From contig CAZQKW010000050.1 in the NCBI GenBank assembly GCA_964594075.1, positions 1 through 24,756 on the forward strand: a stretch of 24,756 bases of DNA. Direction: 5' to 3'. A program made the translations under genes and the position numbers. The notes below the pieces were generated by a model that was given only the letters and a program-made list of their open reading frames with translations, searched no databases and was not told the DNA's origin. The number at the start of each line of letters is the position of its first letter. Position 1 is the stretch's first letter. The stretch comes from CAZQKW01 sp964594075 (GTDB taxonomy: Bacteria; Desulfobacterota; WTBG01; CAIYCZ01). Below are positions 7,153 to 14,542 of the stretch, piece by piece.

Positions 7153-7629
7153 ATGAAAAAAGAGCCCAGACTTCAGGCAATAAAGTCAATTTTAGAAAAC
7201 ATCGTGCCCAAAATTAACGGCGCGCCGCCGTTGGCTCATTTTCACATTCAGGAGGTTTGGAAAGAAACAGTAGGTGTTCATATTGCAAAAAAAACTTTCG
7301 CTGACGGCATTAGAAACGGCATCGTGTATGTGAATGTGGAAACCTCTGCCTGGATGCAGGAACTCACCTTCATGAAACCGGAGATTCTCAAACGCCTTAA
7401 TGAGGCCTTGTCCGCACCGGGAATCAAAGACATCCGATTCAGGCTGGGTACAATGCAACCGGCGGAGAATAATAGTGATGCCGATATGGCGCCGCTTTCA
7501 GCAGCGGAGCGGACCCTGATAGAAAAGCAGACCGCAGCTATCAAGGATACGGATATCCGCGCCTCGCTGCAAAGCCTTTTTACTGCCCAAATAAAACTGA
7601 GTGCTAAGAAAAAACGCACGCGGTTTTAA
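7153..7629 (+). CDS. DUF721 (DciA-like) domain protein
   Basis: This is a 158-residue basic protein with a DUF721 domain in roughly residues 5-105. Family features are the region before VWKETVG, the block HIAKKTFADGIRNGIVYVNVETSAWMQEL (described here in parts: a helix, then the strand VYVNVETSAW) and the later IKDIRFRLG. DciA, in the same family, loads or assists the replicative helicase DnaB in many bacteria, so a DNA-replication role is likely but unproven for this copy. The ATG at 7153 is preferred to the TTG at 7147. The C-terminal third, rich in Lys and Ala, is not conserved. DUF721 genes often sit next to recF or gyrB; neither is here. A hairpin follows the stop codon. Confidence 0.78.
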   Translation: MKKEPRLQAIKSILENIVPKINGAPPLAHFHIQEVWKETVGVHIAKKTFADGIRNGIVYVNVETSAWMQELTFMKPEILKRLNEALSAPGIKDIRFRLGTMQPAENNSDADMAPLSAAERTLIEKQTAAIKDTDIRASLQSLFTAQIKLSAKKKRTRF

Positions 7630-7630
7630 A

Positions 7631-7667
7631 CCCGCCAATCAGGTATTAGCCTGATGGTGCCGGCGGG
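7631..7667 (+). terminator. Hairpin after the DUF721 gene
   Basis: CCCGCC (7631-7636) can pair with GGCGGG (7662-7667), and inside it ATCAGG pairs with CCTGAT across a TATTAG loop. It begins right after the stop codon. No T-run follows, so it may work poorly as an intrinsic terminator or act by stabilising the transcript end. Confidence 0.5.
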
Positions 7668-7754
7668 CAAATTACAAATGTCTTGTCCACCGCACTGTCT
7701 GAGATGTGAATAGTTTTATTTATAAAAAAATTTAAAAAAACCATACAAAAACTC

Positions 7755-7781
7755 TTGACACGTGCAAGCAAAACATATAAA
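7755..7781 (+). promoter_or_regulatory. Candidate promoter of the TetR-type gene
   Basis: TTGACA at 7755-7760 is followed after 15 bases by TATAAA at 7776-7781. The spacing is slightly short. Transcription would begin near 7788, which supports the ATG at 7801 as the start codon rather than the GTG at 7762. Confidence 0.42.
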
Positions 7782-7800
7782 TGATATGCATTATTTTGCC

Positions 7801-8421
7801 ATGAAATCAAATGCCGTCATACAGGTCTCAGATAAGACCAAGGAAATAATTCTTTCTGCAGCCAAAGAACTCTTTGCCCAAAAGGGTTATTTTAAAACCA
7901 CCTATGCAGACATTGCCCGGCATGCAGGGGTAAATCAGGCAACCGTTTACCGGGCGTTCAAAACAAAAGAGAATATTTTCCGAAACTTGCTGGAGGAAGA
8001 ATACCATATTATAAAACAGGAATCCTATGGTGCCTACAGCGCCGATGAACCAACCCCCCAGAAACTCAAAAAAATAATTACCACGAACTTTACCCTGACC
8101 ACTAAAAGTAAACTGCTGAAATATATTTTGCATGATGAATATAGCCAGTTTCGTTCTATTTTTAACTCGCGGGATAAAACAGCGTTCGATGAGATTCGCG
8201 CCATAATCAACGAGGGCATTGCAAAGGGCGAATTGAACGCTGAAGATCCTGCATATATGCTTGCGGTCCTTAATTCGTTTCGCTTTTGCCTGCTGAGCCT
8301 GTACCGCACTGAACCCATGATTGCCGCAAGCAAATATAGCATGGAACATCTGGTTGAAACCATAAATTATATTTTCGTTGAGGGGTTTCTTAAATACTTT
8401 TCCCGAGAAAGTAAAGCATAA
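7801..8421 (+). CDS. TetR/AcrR-family transcriptional regulator
   Basis: This is a 206-residue TetR-type regulator. The N-terminal helix-turn-helix domain is clear: KEIILSAAKELFAQKGYFKT followed by TYADIARHAGVNQATVYRAF and KTKENIFRNLL, in about residues 12-60. The remaining all-helical part would bind a ligand and form the dimer; its sequence does not reveal the ligand. I prefer the ATG at 7801 to the GTG at 7762 because a promoter-like pair lies just upstream and the family N-terminus is normally short. The seven-gene redox operon starts 42 bases downstream on the same strand with no terminator between, so this protein is the natural candidate to control that operon and itself. Many TetR proteins sense acyl-CoA or lipophilic ligands, which would fit a lipid-type substrate for the operon, but this is inference. 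Confidence 0.87.
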   Translation: MKSNAVIQVSDKTKEIILSAAKELFAQKGYFKTTYADIARHAGVNQATVYRAFKTKENIFRNLLEEEYHIIKQESYGAYSADEPTPQKLKKIITTNFTLTTKSKLLKYILHDEYSQFRSIFNSRDKTAFDEIRAIINEGIAKGELNAEDPAYMLAVLNSFRFCLLSLYRTEPMIAASKYSMEHLVETINYIFVEGFLKYFSRESKA

Positions 8422-8463
8422 TTTCTGACTGAAGACAAACATAAATTTTTGAAGGAGGCACTC

Positions 8464-8634
8464 ATGATTCATATTGACAGGGAGAAATGTGTTGGGTGCG
8501 GCGGCTGTGTTGATCTGTGTCCCCGCACCGCTATCCGGTTTGTGAAGGATCGGGCATTTGTTGACGTCGCACTATGCTTGGAATGTAAGACCTGCGTCCA
8601 GGTGTGCCCTATGAAAGCCCCGAATGAAATTTAA
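8464..8634 (+). CDS. 2[4Fe-4S] ferredoxin
   Basis: This is a 56-residue ferredoxin with two complete cluster motifs, CVGCGGCVDLCP and CLECKTCVQVCP. It would carry low-potential electrons in the cytoplasm. The ATG at 8464 follows GAAGGAGG (about 8450-8457), a strong ribosome binding site; the in-frame upstream ATG at 8449 lies before that site and is rejected. It is the first gene of the redox operon, 42 bases after the TetR-type gene and 48 before the PorD-like gene, so it probably serves as, or docks to, an electron carrier for the downstream NuoEF-like proteins or the GGR-like flavoprotein. Confidence 0.85.
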   Translation: MIHIDREKCVGCGGCVDLCPRTAIRFVKDRAFVDVALCLECKTCVQVCPMKAPNEI

Positions 8635-8682
8635 TGAGATCGTGACGGATAGACTTTTTATTACGGTGAAAGGAGAAAGCGA

Positions 8683-8964
8683 TTGGAAGCAACAACCAAA
8701 TTTTCAAAAGCTATGATTGAATGCTCGCTTCTCAATAAGGATCTGGGAAGGCCCTTCAAACCCGGCGCTCGCAGAGAAGCGACCCCTGTCTGGGACAAGG
8801 ATAAATGCATACGCTGTGCTCTGTGTTATGTATATTGTCCTGATGGGGCTATTTATCGCACTGAAGACGGCTTTTTTGAAGCGGATACAGAAAAATGCAA
8901 AGGATGCGGCATCTGTCATCGTGAATGCTGGTTTGGGGTTATCAGCATGGTAAAGGAGGAATAG
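8683..8964 (+). CDS. PorD-like 2[4Fe-4S] protein (2-oxoacid:ferredoxin oxidoreductase delta-type subunit)
   Basis: This is a 93-residue iron-sulfur protein resembling the delta subunit of pyruvate or other 2-oxoacid:ferredoxin oxidoreductases. After an N-terminal stretch with GRPFKPGARREATPVW come CIRCALCYVYCP and CKGCGICHRECW, two [4Fe-4S] motifs. The last position, normally Pro, is Trp, as is common in PorD. The start is a TTG at 8683 with AGGAG (8671-8675) 7 bases upstream; no ATG gives this N-terminus. The next gene begins 2 bases after the stop and its ribosome binding site lies inside this gene, so the two are translationally coupled. In ordinary enzymes PorD is accompanied by PorA, PorB and PorC. 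Here only a PorB-like partner is present and PorA and PorC are missing. Confidence 0.82.
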   Translation: MEATTKFSKAMIECSLLNKDLGRPFKPGARREATPVWDKDKCIRCALCYVYCPDGAIYRTEDGFFEADTEKCKGCGICHRECWFGVISMVKEE

Positions 8965-8966
8965 GT

Positions 8967-9701
8967 ATGGATACGTTCAGCCTGTATGTGCCAAATTTCT
9001 TGCCTTGTAAAGAGTATTTCATTCCCGAGAAGAATAGTGCCTGTCCCGGGTGCGGCCTTGCACTGGCCGTCAGGCATACCTATAAGGCTGCGGAACGGTT
9101 AATAGAAAACGCAGTCTGGCTGCAGGCGGCCCAGGGAAACATTTTTGAGGGCGTGTTTGCCCAATCGCCAGTCGGCAAAAGCGAGCCGTCGCTCTTGCGG
9201 ATTACCTCCGCCACGGCCGAGATGATCATCTGTTTTGACAATGAAGCTGGCGGCGGCATTGATGAAGCCCTCAAAAAACCCCTGCCCGCGATTGCGGTGG
9301 CTGAAGGTTTTCAATATGTCGCAACCGCTTGTCCCAGTTATCCGTTTGATTTGTATGAAAAAGTCAAACGGGCCTTGGAAGTTAGGGGAAAAGCCTTTAT
9401 TCATATGCTGTGCCCATGTCCGGTGGGCTGGCAATTTGATCCTGAAACGACCGTTAAAATCGGGCGCTGGGCAGTTGAAAGCAGGGCATTCCCGCTGTAT
9501 GAAGTAGGTGCGGGTATAGCCTACCATATGACCGTTCAGATCCCCAAGCCGCGGCCAGTCGCTGATTATCTAAAACCCCAGTATCGTTTTGCAGAGCTTT
9601 CAGACAATCAGATTGCAGATGCCCAGGCGTTTATTGAAAGTAATTATAAAAAATTGATTGATACCATGCAGCCGGATAAGCAGATGACGGCGCAGCTATA
9701 A
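8967..9701 (+). CDS. PorB-like protein lacking the thiamine diphosphate motif
   Basis: The protein resembles the beta subunit of 2-oxoacid:ferredoxin oxidoreductases. The N-terminal CPGCG (Cys26, Cys29) matches the cluster motif, and the second half (YVATACPSYPFDLYEKVKRALE, FIHMLCPCPVGW, FPLYEVG, RPVADYLKPQYRF) aligns well. At 244 residues it is some 60-70 short of a normal PorB. The missing part lies between GNIFEG and MIICFDNEAGG, where the GDG motif that binds Mg-thiamine diphosphate should be. GDG is nowhere in the protein, the NTG after the DNEA-type block is gone, and the cluster Cys of the usual ATGC block is absent (AAQGN). It is therefore unlikely to catalyse 2-oxoacid oxidation; an electron-transfer or scaffold role with the PorD-like protein is inferred. 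The ATG at 8967 follows AAAGGAGG. Confidence 0.78.
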   Translation: MDTFSLYVPNFLPCKEYFIPEKNSACPGCGLALAVRHTYKAAERLIENAVWLQAAQGNIFEGVFAQSPVGKSEPSLLRITSATAEMIICFDNEAGGGIDEALKKPLPAIAVAEGFQYVATACPSYPFDLYEKVKRALEVRGKAFIHMLCPCPVGWQFDPETTVKIGRWAVESRAFPLYEVGAGIAYHMTVQIPKPRPVADYLKPQYRFAELSDNQIADAQAFIESNYKKLIDTMQPDKQMTAQL

Positions 9702-9735
9702 GGTAATTAATGAAATCCGGGAAAGGAGCGGATAA

Positions 9736-10458
9736 ATGGCAGCAACCAAGAAAAAGGCCATAAAAAAACCAGAGGGCCAGGCACAGCCCGCGCAGACATC
9801 TGTCGGAGCTGAATGGACGGGTAAAAGCCAGGCCATGTTTGAGCGGATGCTTCAGGAGGTTCCTGAGGCAATGCGAGAGATTTTTCGCGGAAAATTGATG
9901 CAGGTGCTTCAACAAAAGGCAGGGGGTGGTCCCTTTGCCGAAAATCACGTAACTGAAATAGTTCATGAAATGGTTCCGGAACCGTTTAAAAGCAATATTT
10001 TAAAAGCTTTTTCCACATTGGGCGATTTTGACATGAATGTGGTGGAGGAAATAATAAAAGCCAATCCCGGCGGACCGGAAACAGTCATTGCCATACTTCA
10101 TGCTATACAGGAACGGTGCGGCTATCTGCCCCGTGAAGCTCTCATGCTGGTGAGCCAGAAAAAGGACGTTTTTCTCAGTGCCCTATATCGGCTGGCAACA
10201 TCGTATAAGGCTTTTCGCCTCACACCGCCAAAAAAATATGCGGTCACCGTTTGCAACGGAACCGGTTGCCATGTCAAGGATGGCGGGAAGCTGCTCAGCG
10301 AACTTGAAAAGAAAGCCATCCAGCATGGTTCCGAGATAACCCTTGAAACCGTTCGCTGTCTCGGGTGCTGCGATGTATCTCCAGCAGTTATAATCAATGG
10401 AGAACTCTATGGCGGCACCGAGGCCCGGGCTAAGATTGCGGAAATCTTACACGAATAA
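9736..10458 (+). CDS. NuoE-like [2Fe-2S] subunit with N-terminal PCP_red-like domain
   Basis: The C-terminal part (about residues 100-240) is a 24-kDa-type NuoE/HndA thioredoxin-fold protein. It has the [2Fe-2S] ligands Cys173 and Cys178 (CNGTGC) and Cys208 and Cys212 (CLGCC), and the typical IQERCGYLPREAL helix region. Its role is to pass electrons to or from the NuoF-like flavoprotein encoded next. The first 95 residues are not part of NuoE. Residues 27-85, beginning WTGKSQAMFERMLQEVP, with a helical Arg/Lys segment and VTEIVHEMVP, look like the PCP_red domain known from the C-terminus of protochlorophyllide reductase BchB and some other redox proteins. The ATG at 9736 has AAAGGAG upstream. 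The extension is Lys-rich at its very start. The fusion is what I would check first in this protein. Confidence 0.82.
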   Translation: MAATKKKAIKKPEGQAQPAQTSVGAEWTGKSQAMFERMLQEVPEAMREIFRGKLMQVLQQKAGGGPFAENHVTEIVHEMVPEPFKSNILKAFSTLGDFDMNVVEEIIKANPGGPETVIAILHAIQERCGYLPREALMLVSQKKDVFLSALYRLATSYKAFRLTPPKKYAVTVCNGTGCHVKDGGKLLSELEKKAIQHGSEITLETVRCLGCCDVSPAVIINGELYGGTEARAKIAEILHE

Positions 10459-10473
10459 AGGAGCGCGTGACTT

Positions 10474-12186
10474 ATGAAAATCAATCGCACACAAGACCTT
10501 TCTACCATGAAAAAACACGGGCTGAAACTGCTTGTTCCGGCCGCCACGCGCATAACGGTTGGCTCAGCAACCTGCGGGCTGGCAAAAGGAGCGGGAAAAG
10601 TTCTGGAAGCCCTGAAATATGAAATAAAAAAACACAAACTAACGGCTGAGGTGGTCGCCGTCGGATGCAACGGCCTCTGCTTTGCTGAACCCATTGTTGA
10701 AGTCATACAGCCGGGCAAACCTCGCATAACCTATGGGCCAGTGACCGTTGAACGGGTTGCGGAACTGGTAACATCTATCAAAACGGGCAAGCCGTTGCTG
10801 GAGTTGGCTCTGGTGCGGCATGATGAAGAACAGTTCTGTGTTAAAACTGCGCCGCTTGCCTATGCAAAGGGGAAAGTTCCCGCCGCTCTTTCCCGGATTA
10901 AGGAATATCGCACCCATGATTTTTTTAAAAACCAGAAAAAGCTGGTGAGTAAAAACGCCGGCACCATAAGCCCGAGCCGCATAGAAGAATATGTTGCCCT
11001 GGATGGCTATCTGGCACTGGCACAGGCGCTTACCGAAATGACCCCGGATCAGGTGCTTAAAGAAGTTATTGATTCCAAGCTTCGGGGCCGAGGCGGCGCA
11101 GGGTTTCCCGTGGGCCTGAAATGGCAGGCCTGCCGCACTGCAGCGGGCGACAAGAAGTATATCGTTGCTAATGGCAGCGAGGGAGATCCAGAGATCGGGA
11201 TGCACCGCAGTTTTCTCGAGTCAGATCCCCATGCCCTCATTGAAGGCATGGCCATCTCCGGCTACGCGGTCGGTGCTGACGAAGGTTACATATATGTCAA
11301 TGACCGGTATGTCGTGGCCCTGGAACGCCTCCATGAAGCGATAAAACAGGCTGAGCAGGCCGGCCTGCTGGGGAAAAATATTCTGGGAAGCGGATTTTCA
11401 TTTTCTCTGAAGGTAAAACGCGGCGGTGGCGCATATGTCTGCGGCGAAGAAACTGCCTTGCTTAACTCTCTGGAAGGCCTCTGGGGGGAACCGCGGCCGC
11501 GGCCTCCCTACCCGGCGCAGCAGGGTCTTTTTGGCAAACCCACCGTGGTAAATAATATCGAAACACTTGCCACGATACCAGTCATAGCACGCCACGGCGG
11601 AAAATGGTTCGCGAAATTTGGCACGCCGCGGAGCAGCGGAACCAAAGTGGTCGCGCTTTCTGGTGCAGTTGCACGACCCGGATGGGTTGAGGTTCCCCTG
11701 GGCACTACGGTCAAAACCATTATTGAAACCTTTGGCAAGGGAACCGGGACCGGCAAAAAGGTTAAGGCATTTCAAACGGGCGGCCCTTCGGGAGGTGTTC
11801 TCCCTGCCTCACAGCTTAACATTAAGCTTGATTATGACCAGCTCGCCAAAGCCGGCAGTCTGCTGGGCTCGGGAGGTCTTCTCATCATGGATGAAAGTAC
11901 GAACATGCTGGAAATGGCGAAGTTTTTAACCGACTTTTTTGCAGATGAAACCTGCGGCAAATGCAGCACCTGCCGCGAAGGGGTCAAACGGCTGCAGGAA
12001 ATTATTGGCAGCATCATGCAGGGGTATGGAACCGCCGAGCACATCTCCGTCGCGAAACGCATGGCGGAGGCAATGGCAGATACTGCCGCATGCGCCCTGG
12101 GCAAAACCGCTGCCACACCTTTTCTGACCGTGCTGAAGCACTTCCCCCGGGAAGTTGAGGGAAAGCTGCTCAGAAAAGGCGCATAA
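10474..12186 (+). CDS. NuoF-like NADH-binding flavoprotein with N-terminal thioredoxin-like Fe-S domain
   Basis: This is a 51-kDa NuoF/HndC-type subunit of 570 residues that should bind FMN and NAD(P)H and a [4Fe-4S] cluster. The N-terminal 110 residues form a thioredoxin-like Fe-S domain with Cys34, Cys65 and Cys69 (ATCGLAKGA and VGCNGLC); the first of the usual four Cys is Val. The core has GRGGAGFPVGLKW, NGSEGDPE and CGEETALLNSLEG for FMN and nucleotide binding, then an SLBB region. The cluster motif CGKCSTCREG gives Cys494, Cys497 and Cys500, with Cys540 in TAACALG as fourth ligand. It ends without the ferredoxin-like C-terminal domain found in many hydrogenase HndC subunits. The ATG at 10474 follows AGGAG. 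It is 15 bases after the NuoE-like gene, and the two should form the diaphorase pair of the operon. Confidence 0.9.
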   Translation: MKINRTQDLSTMKKHGLKLLVPAATRITVGSATCGLAKGAGKVLEALKYEIKKHKLTAEVVAVGCNGLCFAEPIVEVIQPGKPRITYGPVTVERVAELVTSIKTGKPLLELALVRHDEEQFCVKTAPLAYAKGKVPAALSRIKEYRTHDFFKNQKKLVSKNAGTISPSRIEEYVALDGYLALAQALTEMTPDQVLKEVIDSKLRGRGGAGFPVGLKWQACRTAAGDKKYIVANGSEGDPEIGMHRSFLESDPHALIEGMAISGYAVGADEGYIYVNDRYVVALERLHEAIKQAEQAGLLGKNILGSGFSFSLKVKRGGGAYVCGEETALLNSLEGLWGEPRPRPPYPAQQGLFGKPTVVNNIETLATIPVIARHGGKWFAKFGTPRSSGTKVVALSGAVARPGWVEVPLGTTVKTIIETFGKGTGTGKKVKAFQTGGPSGGVLPASQLNIKLDYDQLAKAGSLLGSGGLLIMDESTNMLEMAKFLTDFFADETCGKCSTCREGVKRLQEIIGSIMQGYGTAEHISVAKRMAEAMADTAACALGKTAATPFLTVLKHFPREVEGKLLRKGA

Positions 12187-12245
12187 ATAATATTGGATAG
12201 AAGCACACCCACAAGCTCTATTGAATCATAAAGGGGATGAAACCG

Positions 12246-13184
12246 ATGGCAACATTAAAAATTAATGGAAAGAAGATCAAGGTAGCAGATGGAACAACGA
12301 TTCTTGAAGCAGCGCGTGCACATGATATTGAAATTCCCACGCTGTGCTCCAATGAAGCGTTGAAGCCCTATGGCGCCTGCCGCCTGTGCGTGGTTGAGGT
12401 CACCAAAAACGGCATGACCACGATTGAAACCTCCTGCACCTACCCGGCGGAGGAAGGGCTGGACGTAAAAACAAATTCGGCGCGGGTGATAAACAACAGA
12501 AAGATTGTTATAGAGCTGTATCTTGCCCGCTGTCCGAATGTCAAAATCATTCGCCAGTTGGCAGAGGAATATGGCGTAAAGGAAAGCGCTCCCCAGATGG
12601 GCAAAGACAATGATTACTGCATTCTCTGCGGACTCTGTGTGCGCGCATGCAATGAAGTGGTGAAGGCAGGCGCCATACAGTTTGCCGGAAGCGGGATTAA
12701 TAAAATTGTTGACTCGCCGTTTCACAAAACCGCAGAAGACTGCATTGCCTGCGGGTCATGTGCGTTCGTCTGCCCGACCGGCATCATTAAAAAGAACGAC
12801 CTTCCTGCCACTGCGCAGTGCACTCCCGAAGGCTGCTCACCTACCGGCCCGCAAAGAGAAATTTTAAACTGGCAAGTTGAGCACAAGCTGAAAGAGTGCA
12901 GCAAGTGCGGCAATCCGTATGCACCGGAGCCCCATCTGCAGAAAATCACCCGTCAATATAATTTTCTGCCGGAGTTTTTTAACATCTGTCCTTCATGCCG
13001 CCAGTATCCGGTGGTTGACGAGGAAAAATGTCTGGGCTGCGGCGGCTGCATGGAAAACTGTCCGATTGGCGCGCTTGAGCTCGATGATCGGGGCGGCTAT
13101 GATAAGAAAGCACATGTGTTTACTGAAAACTGCACCGCGTGTCACACCTGCGAAGACTACTGTCCGATGAGAGCAATTAGCTAA
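12246..13184 (+). CDS. NuoG/HydA-type multi-cluster electron-transfer protein without catalytic domain
   Basis: This 312-residue protein starts with a plant-type [2Fe-2S] domain (Cys34, Cys45, Cys48, Cys64), as in NuoG and [FeFe] hydrogenases. The following region, which normally holds the His-Cys3 cluster, reads LYLARCPNVKIIRQL and lacks those ligands. Two [4Fe-4S] motifs come next (Cys125/128/131/135 and Cys166/169/172/176). A paired CxxC (218/221 and 248/251) may bind zinc or iron, and two more [4Fe-4S] motifs close the protein (Cys262/265/268/272 and Cys296/299/302/306). Neither an H-cluster nor a molybdopterin domain is present, so it is a pure electron wire of five Fe-S clusters. I chose the ATG at 12246 because AAGGGG (12231-12236) precedes it properly; the ATG at 12237 abuts that site. 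It likely links the NuoEF-like pair to the GGR-like protein. Confidence 0.87.
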   Translation: MATLKINGKKIKVADGTTILEAARAHDIEIPTLCSNEALKPYGACRLCVVEVTKNGMTTIETSCTYPAEEGLDVKTNSARVINNRKIVIELYLARCPNVKIIRQLAEEYGVKESAPQMGKDNDYCILCGLCVRACNEVVKAGAIQFAGSGINKIVDSPFHKTAEDCIACGSCAFVCPTGIIKKNDLPATAQCTPEGCSPTGPQREILNWQVEHKLKECSKCGNPYAPEPHLQKITRQYNFLPEFFNICPSCRQYPVVDEEKCLGCGGCMENCPIGALELDDRGGYDKKAHVFTENCTACHTCEDYCPMRAIS

Positions 13185-13218
13185 ACGGAATTCTATTTAG
13201 ATATAAGGAGGAGTCATA

Positions 13219-14508
13219 ATGATTTATGATCTCGCAATAGTGGGAGCTGGCCCGGGCGGGCTTCATGCGGCCAAATGGGCCAATAAGAAAGGGCTCAAAG
13301 TTGTGTTGATAGAGAAACGCAAGGACATTTCCAAAATAACCCGGTACTGCAGTGAACATATCATCCTTGATGAAGACTATAATGGCGACACCATTAAAGT
13401 AGATACTGCTGCGGGGAAAATAATCTCCACCAAGAACGGCTGGGAGGTCAATTATCGGGGTCAATTCTGCCCGGTTACTGACAAATACTACTACTCTCCC
13501 AAACAGTATGCAGTGCACTTTGCCTGGCCAAACGGTCGTCCGTTCGCCTATAAATACGGAAAAGGGACTTTACTCCAGGGCTTGCTTGACGAGTGCCTGG
13601 CGCTGGGGGTTACCTATATCAACGAAACAACCGCTTACGATGTTATGGAAAATCCCTCTGGGGTTGAGCTAAAATGCGTGAGCAAGGGTAAAAAATTTAA
13701 AGTTAACGCAAAAAAACTGGTTGCCGCAGATGGAGCAAGTGCCCAGTTAGCGCAGAAGCTGGGAAGGAATAATGAACGGGGCTATTTCGGATTTGCTTTG
13801 TGTCTTGCGGTCTACATGTCCAATGTGAAGACCTATAAACCGTCTGACTGGAAAGGCTGGTGGGGGCGGTGCTATGGGACAAATCTTGCACCCCTTATGG
13901 GAACAGGCCCGGAAGGACATTTTGACTGGGCAGACATGATTATTCTGGGCAGCCCCAAAGAACCGCCGGAAAAGACTTTTGAGTATTTTACCCAAAAAGG
14001 CCCGATGGCGTTCATGTTTGAGAATGCCAAAATTGAGGCAAAGCACTGCTGTACCACCAAGGCCTACACCCCACTTAAGAACCCGGCCAAGGGCCACAGT
14101 ATTATGATTGGCGACGCGGCAGCCTTTGTTGAAGTGCAGGCCCAGGGTGCGCTGAGTTGCGGGTTCAGAGCAGCAGAAGCCGTGGCGAAAGAGCTTGACG
14201 GCAAAAACGGCTTTGAAGAATATAATCAGTGGTGGCTCAAATCCTTTGAATTTAATGACGAGGGGATGATGCAGGTGACCACTGGCTATGCGCTCATTCC
14301 AACCTATACGGATGATGAGATTGATTATCTGTTTTCCCTGTGCCACGGCCATACGCTTGATGGAAGCTGGAGCCAGTATAAGTCCCCGAAAATGATGTGG
14401 AATCTTATTTTAAAAGATCCTGAAAAAATCAAGCGGGAGCGGCCTGAGGTCTGGGCAAAGATTCAAGCCCGTGGCACCCAGACTCTTTCTGAAAGCATCA
14501 ATAAATGA
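13219..14508 (+). CDS. Geranylgeranyl reductase-superfamily FAD-dependent oxidoreductase
   Basis: This is a 429-residue flavoprotein of the geranylgeranyl reductase/FixC/BchP superfamily. Residues 5-35 form the FAD dinucleotide-binding fold (VGAGPGGLHAAKWANKKGL, ending LIEKR). Cys44 in RYCSEH occupies the place of the conserved Cys near the flavin in archaeal geranylgeranyl reductases. GDAAAFVEVQAQGALSCG (Gly298-Asp299) is the C-terminal FAD motif, with the usual G-x-G turned into Q-x-G-A. Family members reduce isolated carbon-carbon double bonds of isoprenoid chains or, in FixC, receive electrons from ferredoxin or ETF. The strong AAGGAGG site precedes ATG 13219, and the gene ends just before the operon terminator. 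I infer that this is the terminal acceptor or catalytic subunit fed by the upstream Fe-S proteins. The substrate is unknown. Confidence 0.85.
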   Translation: MIYDLAIVGAGPGGLHAAKWANKKGLKVVLIEKRKDISKITRYCSEHIILDEDYNGDTIKVDTAAGKIISTKNGWEVNYRGQFCPVTDKYYYSPKQYAVHFAWPNGRPFAYKYGKGTLLQGLLDECLALGVTYINETTAYDVMENPSGVELKCVSKGKKFKVNAKKLVAADGASAQLAQKLGRNNERGYFGFALCLAVYMSNVKTYKPSDWKGWWGRCYGTNLAPLMGTGPEGHFDWADMIILGSPKEPPEKTFEYFTQKGPMAFMFENAKIEAKHCCTTKAYTPLKNPAKGHSIMIGDAAAFVEVQAQGALSCGFRAAEAVAKELDGKNGFEEYNQWWLKSFEFNDEGMMQVTTGYALIPTYTDDEIDYLFSLCHGHTLDGSWSQYKSPKMMWNLILKDPEKIKRERPEVWAKIQARGTQTLSESINK

Positions 14509-14542
14509 TGCACTTGGTTTGTGTAACGCGCTCATAGTAATA

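Noticed and set aside
12255..12725. Long minus-strand open frame opposite the five-cluster protein gene
   Set aside because: It is an antisense shadow of a gene with clear cysteine motifs on the plus strand.
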